A DNA stretch of 64,000 nt from assembly GCA_902168185.1 (NCBI GenBank), contig CABHOV010000029.1, forward strand, positions 62,001-126,000, read 5' to 3'. Shown here one piece after another: positions 53,577 to 62,258 of this stretch (position 1 is the stretch's first letter; each line of letters opens with the position of its first letter). Both the position numbers and the translations under genes were made by a program. Origin of the DNA: an uncultured Bacteroides sp. (GTDB taxonomy: Bacteria; Bacteroidota; Bacteroidia; Cytophagales; Cyclobacteriaceae). The notes beneath the pieces were generated by a model that saw nothing but the letters and a program-made list of their open reading frames with translations, was not told the DNA's origin and searched no databases.

Positions 53577-55043
53577 CTATAGCCTCAATTGGAAACAGGC
53601 ATATATATCTTTGACTACATCTTTCGTGTCGGCCATGATAAGCAAGTGGTCGTTCCCTTCAATCACCGTATCACCACGCACTGTCAGGTATTTTCCATCG
53701 CGGTGGATTAAAACAATTAAAGCGCTACGAGGTAAATCCAGTTCCACTACTGCCTTACCGGCTATCGGGGAGTCAGCAGGTATATCCAGTTCTAGCAGTT
53801 CAGCTTTCAGATCATCTTTGATTTCTATATCGAGTGGAAATTTCCGTTTGAGTTTTTCGGGAACACTTACCTTCAGCCACTTCGCCACTACGGGTAGCAT
53901 GGTGCCCTGCACCAACACCGATGATACCGATATAAAGAACACAAGGTTAAAGATCATGTGAGCATTCTCAATACCCGCTATTAATGGATATATAGCAAAC
54001 ACGATCGGTACAGCGCCACGTAAACCCACCCAGGATATAAATAGCTTTTTGCGCCAGCGCAGGTTCGCTCTAGCCAAGGCTATAAATACTGCGATAGGTC
54101 GTGCAACAAAAATAAGCACCACTGCCAGCAACACTCCCTTTCCTATAAACGGTACAATCTGACTTGGAAATACAAGAAGTCCTAGCGTAAGGAACATGAT
54201 GATTTGCATCAGCCATGCTTGCCCATCGTAGAACTTCATTAAACTTTTCTTATGAATAAAATTACTGCTGCCCAGAATGATAGCCGCTATATAGATTGCC
54301 AGGAAACCGTTGCCACCGATAAAGTTCGTGAAAGAGAACGTGAAGAACACCATCGATAGTATCAATACAGGATATAGTCCTTCAATATCAAGCTTGATCT
54401 TGTTGGTGATATAGATCATGAGCTTGCCAAATATATATCCACAAGCGGTACCCAATCCCATACCAATGAGAAATTTAGGGACCAATGAAACAATGGAAGC
54501 ATCCGGATTTTGTACCAGGAATGTAAAGCTTACGGTGAGGAAATACGCCATGGGATCATTGCTACCACTCTCGAGTTCAAGCAGTGGGCGAACGTTTCCT
54601 TTCAATCCTATATTACGCGAGCGCAGAATCGAGAATACGGCCGCGGCATCTGTAGAGGATACAATGGCACCTAGTAACAGTCCTTCTTTCAGAGATATAT
54701 TTAGAAAATACGAAGAGAAGATTCCGACAACAGCAGCCGTAATCAACACACCAATGGTTGATAATGATATTCCGCTTTTCAGTACAGGCTTTACGCTTTC
54801 CCACTTCGTGTCCAGTCCTCCGGAGAAAAGTATGAATGTAAGCGCTACTACTCCGAGGAACTCGGCAATCTTCGGATCGTTAAAGTATATCCCGCCAAGG
54901 CCGTCCGATCCGGCAACCATACCAACAATAAGAAATAGTATCAATGCAGGTATACCAAATCGAAAAGAAGTTTTGCTTGAAATGATGCTGACAAACAGGA
55001 GGAGTGATCCTAAAAGTAGAATGTTGTGTGAGGAAAGTAGCAT
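53577..55043 (-). CDS. Potassium/proton antiporter, CPA1 family with TrkA-C domain (NhaP2/CvrA-like)
   Basis: A 488-residue inner-membrane protein with 12-13 helices (about 5-400), including the CPA signature ALTFILFSGGLDTKWESVKP and GAIVSSTDAAAVFSILR (ion-site Asp). A soluble C-terminal TrkA-C regulatory domain follows (about 415-488, ELDIPADSPIAGKAVVELDL, YLTVRGDTVIEGNDHLLIMA). It exports K+ or Na+ in exchange for H+ and helps volume and pH control. Convergent with the sugar-dehydrogenase gene, 16 bases apart. Confidence 0.92.
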   Translation of the reverse strand: MLLSSHNILLLGSLLLFVSIISSKTSFRFGIPALILFLIVGMVAGSDGLGGIYFNDPKIAEFLGVVALTFILFSGGLDTKWESVKPVLKSGISLSTIGVLITAAVVGIFSSYFLNISLKEGLLLGAIVSSTDAAAVFSILRSRNIGLKGNVRPLLELESGSNDPMAYFLTVSFTFLVQNPDASIVSLVPKFLIGMGLGTACGYIFGKLMIYITNKIKLDIEGLYPVLILSMVFFTFSFTNFIGGNGFLAIYIAAIILGSSNFIHKKSLMKFYDGQAWLMQIIMFLTLGLLVFPSQIVPFIGKGVLLAVVLIFVARPIAVFIALARANLRWRKKLFISWVGLRGAVPIVFAIYPLIAGIENAHMIFNLVFFISVSSVLVQGTMLPVVAKWLKVSVPEKLKRKFPLDIEIKDDLKAELLELDIPADSPIAGKAVVELDLPRSALIVLIHRDGKYLTVRGDTVIEGNDHLLIMADTKDVVKDIYACFQLRL

Positions 55044-55259
55044 GGTCAGACTAGTCGTAAAGCTAAAAAAGGTAAAGATAAAAAAACGAAAGCGAAGATT
55101 TCAGAGCGTTGATCGATCCCCGTAAAATCGGCACCAGCGTGCTTATTTCGGTATTTTTCGAGTAGCCGTTGTAGTTATAGAAAAAATTTCAAACGATTTA
55201 AATGTAGACCGGAGTTGGTTTTTGTAAAATAATTTGATTTATTTCAACGCACTAAGATC

Positions 55260-55856
55260 ATGCACGGAGATTCAACAATCGATATGGAATTGCAGCAGTG
55301 GGATGCCATGAGAGGGGGAGATGAGCAAGCTTTCTCCTGGTTGTATGATCGTTATTTTAAGTTGCTATATAATTACGGCCGGAAGATCGGCACGAGTGAA
55401 GCAGCGCTTGAAGATGGTATACATGATCTGTTTGTAGACCTCTGGCGTTTTCGAAAAACATTGTCTTCCACTACCTCGGTTCGTTTTTATTTATACCGAT
55501 CCTTACGAAGAAGGCTGATGCGCAATGATTCACGCAATAGTTATTTTACTTCCGATGGATCGATCATTGAAGATGCACTGAAAGCATCAACGCCTTCCTC
55601 CGAAGAAAATCTAATCGATGAAGAAGATAATCATCAGCGCATATATAGGCTGAAAAAGCTCTTGAGTGATTTGTCGCCTCGACAATATGAAGCACTTATA
55701 CTTCGCTATTACGATGAAATGGCATTCGATGAAATTGCCGCTATATTAAATGTAAACGAGCAGTCAGCCCGCAACCTGGTTCAACGCGGATTGCTACAAC
55801 TCAGGCACTACGCCAAATATGTTATCAGCCTGACATTATTCTGTCTTCTGAGCTGA
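55260..55856 (+). CDS. ECF sigma factor, FecI/Bacteroides type
   Basis: A 198-residue sigma-70 family factor. Region 2 is seen in GDEQAFSWLYDRYFKLLYNYG and DGIHDLFVDLWRFRKTL, region 4 in LSPRQYEALILRYYDEMAFDE and ILNVNEQSARNLVQRGLLQL. It is followed by a FecR-type anti-sigma gene, an STN-containing SusC and a SusD, the standard order for a surface-signalling regulated uptake locus. It most likely transcribes that locus when SusC is occupied. A palindrome ACTTCTC-A-GAGAAGT lies at 55899-55913 between it and FecR. Confidence 0.93.
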   Translation: MHGDSTIDMELQQWDAMRGGDEQAFSWLYDRYFKLLYNYGRKIGTSEAALEDGIHDLFVDLWRFRKTLSSTTSVRFYLYRSLRRRLMRNDSRNSYFTSDGSIIEDALKASTPSSEENLIDEEDNHQRIYRLKKLLSDLSPRQYEALILRYYDEMAFDEIAAILNVNEQSARNLVQRGLLQLRHYAKYVISLTLFCLLS

Positions 55857-56034
55857 CCAATCTTTTTCTTTCCAAGCGACATACTTCCGTACTGGTATAC
55901 TTCTCAGAGAAGTAAGACTTTGATCGTACGTGTGTCTTCAACACTTCTTAAAAAAAAAATATTTTTTCCGGAAGGTGAGTTAAATTCAGAAAACGTTGCT
56001 TTTAGCTGTTATATCGTTTGAATTAACTTCATGT

Positions 56035-57150
56035 ATGAAAGACTATACCCGTTTTAGTGCCGAAGATTTCGCTACCGATGATGACTTCATCAAGTGGGTA
56101 AAGTATGCCCACCGGTACCCTGACCTCGATGTGTTCTGGACGAACTGGCTGCAGACATACCCGCATCGCCAGGAAGAAGTGGAGGAAGCGAAACTGATGA
56201 TCCGCGCTATACTGGAAGAGCCTCAACATATACCCGATGCTGAAAAACAAAAAGCGGTATGGAAAGATATATCCGTTACATTGAATCTGCTGGCGCAGGA
56301 AGAAAAAAGAACTATACCTTTTTGGCGCAAGTGGTATAGTAAAGCAGCGATGGTAATGATCGTGCTGGGTATAGGTTGGTATAGCTACAGAGTTGTTTTT
56401 GTGGGACATCCTGCCGTCAATCATCATCCGGTGATCGCCATGATAAACCTTGAGAAACAAGTTAACAACGGAGATGTACCCAAAACGATTATCCTGGAGG
56501 ATGGTTCATCTATAGTATTGCAGCCCCATAGTATGCTGCGGTACCCTAAGCATTTTAAAATTGATCTCCGTGAAGTATACCTCATCGGGGAAGCATTCTT
56601 TGAAGTAAAGAAAGATCCGAATCGCCCCTTCATTGTACATGCCAATGAGATTGTCACGCGTGTGTTGGGAACGAGCTTTACCGTGCGCAATTTCATAGGA
56701 GAAAAAAAGGTAATGGTGCAGGTAAAGACCGGAAAAGTATCGGTGTTTAAAGACCTGAGCAAAGAAAAAAAGAAAGCGCCTGTTAAAGACGAAGTAGACC
56801 GCGTGGAAGGTGTTGTACTCATGCCCAATCAGCAGGTGGTATATGAACGCAACGCGATGAAGATGGTGAAGTCACTCGTAGAAAATCCATCCGTGTTGAT
56901 ACCCGTTGCCAAGCTGGAATTTGAATTTACTGATGAACCGATCCGTGAAGTATTTAAAGCGATCGAAAATGCCTATGGTGTAGAGATCGTGTACGATGAG
57001 GAAGTACTTTCCAATTGCTATATCAACGCTTCGTTATCGGATGTTCCGCTATACGATAAGATGAAACTTATCTGCAAAGGTATAGATGCTACTTACGAGA
57101 TCATTGATTCGCACATCATTGTTTACGGCAAGGGATGTAGCACACGATGA
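56035..57150 (+). CDS. FecR-type anti-sigma factor
   Basis: A 371-residue protein with a cytoplasmic N-terminal part (about 1-100, FATDDDFIKWVKYAH and VFWTNWLQTYPHRQEEVEEA), one transmembrane helix (AAMVMIVLGIGWYSYRVVF), and a periplasmic FecR domain (TIILEDGSSIVLQPHSMLRYP, REVYLIGEAFFEVKKDPNRPF, IVTRVLGTSFTVRNF), ending in a STN-like DUF4974 domain (FEFTDEPIREVFKAIENAYG). It holds the upstream sigma factor until the STN domain of SusC signals. The ATG at 56035 is preferred; the open frame goes further upstream without family support. Confidence 0.93.
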   Translation: MKDYTRFSAEDFATDDDFIKWVKYAHRYPDLDVFWTNWLQTYPHRQEEVEEAKLMIRAILEEPQHIPDAEKQKAVWKDISVTLNLLAQEEKRTIPFWRKWYSKAAMVMIVLGIGWYSYRVVFVGHPAVNHHPVIAMINLEKQVNNGDVPKTIILEDGSSIVLQPHSMLRYPKHFKIDLREVYLIGEAFFEVKKDPNRPFIVHANEIVTRVLGTSFTVRNFIGEKKVMVQVKTGKVSVFKDLSKEKKKAPVKDEVDRVEGVVLMPNQQVVYERNAMKMVKSLVENPSVLIPVAKLEFEFTDEPIREVFKAIENAYGVEIVYDEEVLSNCYINASLSDVPLYDKMKLICKGIDATYEIIDSHIIVYGKGCSTR

Positions 57151-57226
57151 GATGCTCTGATGAAAGAATATACACGTACCCAAACTCAACCAGCAACACT
57201 ATGAAAACATAACTACAAAAAAAAGA

Positions 57227-57254
57227 AACCGATGGTGCGCTAACACCACCGGTT
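57227..57254 (+). promoter_or_regulatory. Leader hairpin before the STN-SusC gene
   Basis: Arms AACCGATGGTG and CACCACCGGTT pair with a single mismatch around a six-base loop, about 85 bases before the SusC start. No T tail follows, so it is a leader structure rather than a terminator. A three-codon frame ATG-AAA-ACA-TAA lies shortly before it. Confidence 0.45.
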
Positions 57255-57337
57255 CTGAATGCCACCCATATTCATCCTGGCGAGGATGAGGGGGCGTTGT
57301 CTCTCTGTATCACATCAAGACAAAACATTTCAAAAGT

Positions 57338-60300
57338 ATGAAAAAAGAACTACAAGTTCATGGACATCTATTGTTCATTATGAGGGTTTCATTCATTCAC
57401 TTTATTTACTTCCTTACATTTTTAGGCGTGGCTCACGCCAGTGAAATCACTGCACAAGTGTTGGAAAAGAAGGTTACGATCGAGTTAAAGAACGTAAATC
57501 TTCGCACTGCGTTACAAAAAATTGAACGTACTTCGGACGTTAAATTTTTATATCAGTCGCAGCTGATCTCTCCGAAAGAACACGTCAGCTTAACGGCAAC
57601 AGACGAGCGCCTCGGAGATCTCCTGAAACAGATCCTTGAACCCCTGCATATTGTATTTGAGGCAGACGGTAACCAGATCGTTCTCACCCGAGAGCGAACC
57701 GGCTCAAGCGAAAGTACTCCTGAAGACTATAGCAGTACGGGAGCGTACGATATACTCATCTCCGGAACGATTACCGATGAACAGAGTCAACCTTTGCCCG
57801 GAGTAAATATACTCGTGAAAGGTTCTTCGGTCGGGACAACTTCGGATGCCAACGGTGCCTATAGTATTTCTGTTGAAGATGAAAACTCTACACTTGTTTT
57901 TTCATTTATAGGTTTTCTTACACAGGAAGTAGCTATAGCAAATCAAACAACGATCAACGTAATCATGGCGGCTGATGTCACTTCATTACAGGAAGTGGTT
58001 GTGGTGGGATATGGCGAAGTAAAAAAGTCTGACCTCACCGGTTCAGTAGCTTCTATCAAGTCGGAAGAACTGAATGCATACCCTGCAACAAATTTAGTGC
58101 AGTCACTTTCCGGAAGAGCACCCGGTGTACAGATCTCGCAAAATACAGGAGCACCCGGAAGTTCCATAAGCGTAAGGATCCGCGGTACAAATTCTCTACA
58201 GGGCAGCAACGAACCGCTCTACGTAGTCGATGGTTTTCCATATTCGGGTAATCCTACCTTGCTGAACAATGTAGATATAGAATCTATACAAGTATTGAAA
58301 GATGCATCGGCTACTGCTATATATGGATCGCGTGGTGCAAACGGTGTGGTAATCATCACAACGAAAAGAGGCAAGCAGGGAAAGACTACGGTGGACTATG
58401 ACGGTTACTATGGCTGGCAAACTATTCGTAAGAAAATTGAAATGATGAATGCGAAGGAGTATGCTTTGTTTTATAACGAACAAGCCGCCAACGATGGACT
58501 AGCTCCGCATTTTACACAAGATGAAATAAACTCATTCGGTGAAGGTACCGACTGGCAGGAACTTGCACTTCAAACTGCGCCCATTCAAAATCATTCCTTA
58601 ACTATAAATGGAGGCAGCGAAAAGACACGCTTCTCTATTTCCGGAAGTAATTTCAACCAGGACGGTATTATTATTGGAAGTAACTATATACGCAACTCAG
58701 TACGCGCGAATATTACTACCGACATCAGTAAAAAATTCAAATTCGATCTCAATACTATATTAAGCCGTATTGATTCAGATCGGAAAAATTCGGGAGGTGG
58801 AAATAGAGGTGGGTCATTAATCTCTGCCATGCTATCGGGTTATCCTACACAAACACCCTATAACAGCGATGGTACCTATACCAATCTGATGACGGCATAT
58901 TCCTGGGGATCCAATGTTATTACAAACCCCTTGAACTATATCGAGCAACAGTCCGATCACATCCGTTCGAATAAAGTGCTCACCAACGGTGCACTGACCT
59001 TTACACCCATTGAAGGATTATCGATTAAAATACTGGGTGGTATAGAAAATACCGAAGATCGTACCGATGGCTACACCACAAAGAAATTTATAAACTCGGC
59101 TGGATCGGCTTCTGTGGGCACAACCCAGATCAGTAGTGTGCTAAGCGAAAACACGGTGAGCTATACCAAGGAATTCGGACGGCACAATCTTTCCGCAGTA
59201 GCTGGTTTTACCTATCAGAATTATACCACTACAACACTCAATGCATCCGGCAGCGGATTTGTGAGCGATGTGCAGGAGTCTTTTGATATAGGAGCAGCGG
59301 CTACGCAAGGCGTACCCAGTTCATCTTTCTCGGAGTGGCATTTATTGTCTTACCTCGCACGGGTAAACTATTCATTTAACGAAAAGTATCTGGCCACGAT
59401 CAGTTTTCGTGCCGATGGTTCTTCACGCTATAGCGAAGGGCAGAAGTGGGGGAGCTTCCCTTCCGCATCGTTGGCATGGCGATTATCAGAAGAGGAATTC
59501 ATGAAGGGTATATCTTTTATATCTGACTTTAAAGTACGTGCAGGATACGGTGAAACCGGAAGCACAGCGATCAATCCATACCAGACGCTTAACCAACTGG
59601 TGTCAGGGAAAGTAGTGTTTGGCGATGCACTGGTTACATACTATGCTCCTGATACACGATTGGCAGGTCCCTTGAAATGGGAAACCACCGCGCAGTCAGA
59701 TGTAGGTATAGATATAGGGTTCCTGCAGAATCGATTTACGTTCACAGCGGATTACTATGTAAAGAATACACGTGATTTGTTGAACAACGTGCCACTGCCT
59801 TCATCGCTCGGGTATGGCTATACTATCCAGAACGTGGGTAAAGTTCAGAATAAAGGACTTGAGCTCGCTGCCAGCGCCGTTGTGCTGGAAGGACCATTTC
59901 AGTGGGATGTTTCGGCCAACATGTCCATCAACAGAAATAAAGTAGTAAAGCTGTATGGCGGTAACGATGTGTTGGGACAATCCATTGATATATCCGTGGT
60001 AAATGATAATATAAATATACTGCGTGAAGGGGAGTCGATCGGTGCCTTCTTTGGTTATGTTGAGAAAGGGTATGATGCTAACGGTAAAATTGTGTATGAA
60101 GATTTTAATGATAACGGAACACGGGATATAGGCGATAAGCGCATCATCGGAAATCCCAATCCTAAATTTATCTATGGATTCAATTCCAATATGGCTTATA
60201 AAAACTTTGAGCTTAGTGTATTCATTCAAGGTTCATACGGCAATGACATCTTCAACTTAAGTGCTGTGAACCAGACTTTGGATTATGGTCAGGCATTGAA

Positions 60301-60661
60301 CATGCCGCGGGAAGTATATGAAGACCATTGGACACCTGAGAACACGGATGCTAAGTATCCGGTCATTAGTCGCTCGACACAAACACAAGTGTCCGATCGC
60401 TTTGTAGAAGATGGATCATATCTGCGGTTTAAAAATATACAGCTAAGTTATAATCTTCCCGTAGGCAATTTAAACCTGAACTGGCTACGCAAAGCACAGA
60501 TCTATGTGAGCGGACAAAACCTGATCACCCTTACGGGATACTCCTGGTATGATCCGGAAATTAACTCATACGGTGGATCCAATTCTATTCGCCTGGGTAT
60601 AGATCACTATAGTTATCCAACATCCAAATCGATGACGGTTGGCGTACGACTTGGATTTTAA
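57338..60661 (+). CDS. SusC-type TonB-dependent transducer with N-terminal STN signalling domain
   Basis: An 1107-residue outer-membrane transporter. After the signal peptide (residues 1-36, VSFIHFIYFLTFLGVAHAS) comes an STN domain (about 40-110, VTIELKNVNLRTALQKIERT), then the regulatory Ig-like domain (145-225, ISGTITDEQSQPLPGVNILV), the plug (240-345, ESIQVLKDASATAIYGSRG) and the barrel ending in LGF. The STN domain contacts FecR, so this protein both imports a nutrient with its SusD partner and signals its presence to the sigma factor upstream. It is 187 bases after FecR and 94 before SusD. Confidence 0.96.
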   Translation: MKKELQVHGHLLFIMRVSFIHFIYFLTFLGVAHASEITAQVLEKKVTIELKNVNLRTALQKIERTSDVKFLYQSQLISPKEHVSLTATDERLGDLLKQILEPLHIVFEADGNQIVLTRERTGSSESTPEDYSSTGAYDILISGTITDEQSQPLPGVNILVKGSSVGTTSDANGAYSISVEDENSTLVFSFIGFLTQEVAIANQTTINVIMAADVTSLQEVVVVGYGEVKKSDLTGSVASIKSEELNAYPATNLVQSLSGRAPGVQISQNTGAPGSSISVRIRGTNSLQGSNEPLYVVDGFPYSGNPTLLNNVDIESIQVLKDASATAIYGSRGANGVVIITTKRGKQGKTTVDYDGYYGWQTIRKKIEMMNAKEYALFYNEQAANDGLAPHFTQDEINSFGEGTDWQELALQTAPIQNHSLTINGGSEKTRFSISGSNFNQDGIIIGSNYIRNSVRANITTDISKKFKFDLNTILSRIDSDRKNSGGGNRGGSLISAMLSGYPTQTPYNSDGTYTNLMTAYSWGSNVITNPLNYIEQQSDHIRSNKVLTNGALTFTPIEGLSIKILGGIENTEDRTDGYTTKKFINSAGSASVGTTQISSVLSENTVSYTKEFGRHNLSAVAGFTYQNYTTTTLNASGSGFVSDVQESFDIGAAATQGVPSSSFSEWHLLSYLARVNYSFNEKYLATISFRADGSSRYSEGQKWGSFPSASLAWRLSEEEFMKGISFISDFKVRAGYGETGSTAINPYQTLNQLVSGKVVFGDALVTYYAPDTRLAGPLKWETTAQSDVGIDIGFLQNRFTFTADYYVKNTRDLLNNVPLPSSLGYGYTIQNVGKVQNKGLELAASAVVLEGPFQWDVSANMSINRNKVVKLYGGNDVLGQSIDISVVNDNINILREGESIGAFFGYVEKGYDANGKIVYEDFNDNGTRDIGDKRIIGNPNPKFIYGFNSNMAYKNFELSVFIQGSYGNDIFNLSAVNQTLDYGQALNMPREVYEDHWTPENTDAKYPVISRSTQTQVSDRFVEDGSYLRFKNIQLSYNLPVGNLNLNWLRKAQIYVSGQNLITLTGYSWYDPEINSYGGSNSIRLGIDHYSYPTSKSMTVGVRLGF

Positions 60662-60666
60662 TTATA

Positions 60667-60683
60667 TATACTCAAAGAGTATA
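60667..60683 (+). promoter_or_regulatory. Intercistronic hairpin between SusC and SusD
   Basis: Perfect arms TATACTC/GAGTATA with an AAA loop six bases after the SusC stop. It may protect the long SusC message or allow partial termination so that SusC and SusD are made in different amounts; the sequence alone does not decide. Confidence 0.4.
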
Positions 60684-60755
60684 CTACACGCGCTCACACA
60701 TCACACCAGGCTGGCGGCCCAATAGCCAATAGCAGAAGCTCTTAAACCTTATATT

Positions 60756-62195
60756 ATGAAAAAGATATTCACCTATATAATTACAGCGCTGGCCGTAACA
60801 GGTTGCAGCGAAGTTTTAGAGGAAAATCCTAAATCTTTGTCAGCAGAAGTTTTTTATAACACTGCCGATGAAGCTGCTGCTGCCGTGAATGCGATCTACG
60901 GCCCGATGCGCACAGACGGTGCATTTGGGATAAATTATCCTGCACAGCAGGAAGGAATGGTAGACTATGGTAATTCACGTGGAAGTCAGACTCCCGTGAG
61001 CTTATACCAGGGACTTGATAACACCAACATCACACGTGTAAGTGCTGTGTGGGACAATCTTTATCAGTCCATTCGCAATGCGAATATTGTAATCAAGAAC
61101 GTGCCCAACGGAAATGATATTTCGCAGGCCGCTATAGATTTATACGTTGGCGAAGCAAAGTATCTCCGTTCACTGATATACTTTGTTATGGTACGAAACT
61201 GGAAAGGTGTACCGCTTCGTACTGAAAATAATATGACGGAAATAAATGTAGAGCGCGCCAGTATAGAAGAAGTATATGCGCTCATTGAAAGTGATGCGCT
61301 TGCTGCCGAAGCTTCGCTGCCGGATGCGCCCGCGCAACCCGGCAAGCCTACGAAGTGGGCTGCTAAAACATTGCTGTCGGAAATATACCTCAATCTGGGA
61401 CGGTGGGAAGAGTCAAGTGTAAAAGCACAGGAAGTTATAGCTTCAGGTAAATATTCGTTAGTACCGGTTTCAGTGTCAGAGGACTTCCAGAAAATTTATG
61501 GTCCTGAGGTAGTGACGACATCCGAAGAGATCTTCTATTTTAAATATTCCCGTCAGCAGGGATTCGGATTGGTAAACTATGCGCATCGTGCCACAACACA
61601 GTATAAGTATTACGGTCCGGGTGGTGTATATGCTCAATATACTGATTCGGCATCGAATAGTATTATCAAGAACTGGGATAAGGCTGATCTCCGCAAGGCA
61701 CATATACTCTATAATGTAGATGTAGGATTAGGCGCTAACACGTGCCTGTACCGAAAATATAGAGATCCGATTGCGACTAATCTGGGTGCAGGTAATGATT
61801 TTCCATGGTATCGATATGCTGATGTTCTATTATTCCATGCAGAAGCCAATGCACGCGCGAACAATGCGCCCACTGCGGAAGCTATAGAGAGTTTGAATAA
61901 AGTACATCGCAGAGCGTATGGCTATGATGCAAACACACCTTCTGCGGTTGACTTTGCCATAGGCGATTTTGATCTCACTACATTTATTGACCAGGTAGTG
62001 GAGGAGCGTGGCTATGAAACCATGTATGAAGGTAAACGCTGGCTTGATCTGAAGCGGTTGGGTATAGCGAAGCAACGTATCAAAGAAGTGAAGAATATTG
62101 ACGTTGCTGAGAAACATATGTTCTGGCCGATCCCGAACTCGGAACTGCTCTATAATAAAGCATTGGACGCTTCTGATCAGAATACAGGTTACTAG
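60756..62195 (+). CDS. SusD/RagB-type nutrient-binding lipoprotein
   Basis: A 479-residue protein with lipoprotein signal MKKIFTYIITALAVTGC, followed by NPKSLSAEVFYNTADEAAAAVNAIYG, the normal opening of the SusD family. The SusD core shows YVGEAKYLRSLIYFVMVRNW, KTLLSEIYLNLGRWEES and, near the end, VEERGYETMYEGKRWLDLKRLG. It is the surface lid for the STN-SusC above. A short hairpin after it marks the end of the sigma-FecR-SusCD unit, though the next gene may still be read through. Confidence 0.94.
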   Translation: MKKIFTYIITALAVTGCSEVLEENPKSLSAEVFYNTADEAAAAVNAIYGPMRTDGAFGINYPAQQEGMVDYGNSRGSQTPVSLYQGLDNTNITRVSAVWDNLYQSIRNANIVIKNVPNGNDISQAAIDLYVGEAKYLRSLIYFVMVRNWKGVPLRTENNMTEINVERASIEEVYALIESDALAAEASLPDAPAQPGKPTKWAAKTLLSEIYLNLGRWEESSVKAQEVIASGKYSLVPVSVSEDFQKIYGPEVVTTSEEIFYFKYSRQQGFGLVNYAHRATTQYKYYGPGGVYAQYTDSASNSIIKNWDKADLRKAHILYNVDVGLGANTCLYRKYRDPIATNLGAGNDFPWYRYADVLLFHAEANARANNAPTAEAIESLNKVHRRAYGYDANTPSAVDFAIGDFDLTTFIDQVVEERGYETMYEGKRWLDLKRLGIAKQRIKEVKNIDVAEKHMFWPIPNSELLYNKALDASDQNTGY

Positions 62196-62203
62196 CTTTT
62201 TTA

Positions 62204-62232
62204 ACAGGCACCAGCCTATAGCGGGTGCCTGT
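62204..62232 (+). terminator. Hairpin after SusD, weak terminator
   Basis: Arms ACAGGCACC/GGTGCCTGT with an 11-base loop, nine bases after the stop codon. No run of T follows (TATATATAAC), so partial read-through into the FAD oxidoreductase is likely. Confidence 0.55.
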
Positions 62233-62258
62233 ATATATAACATTCTAAACTTTACGGC

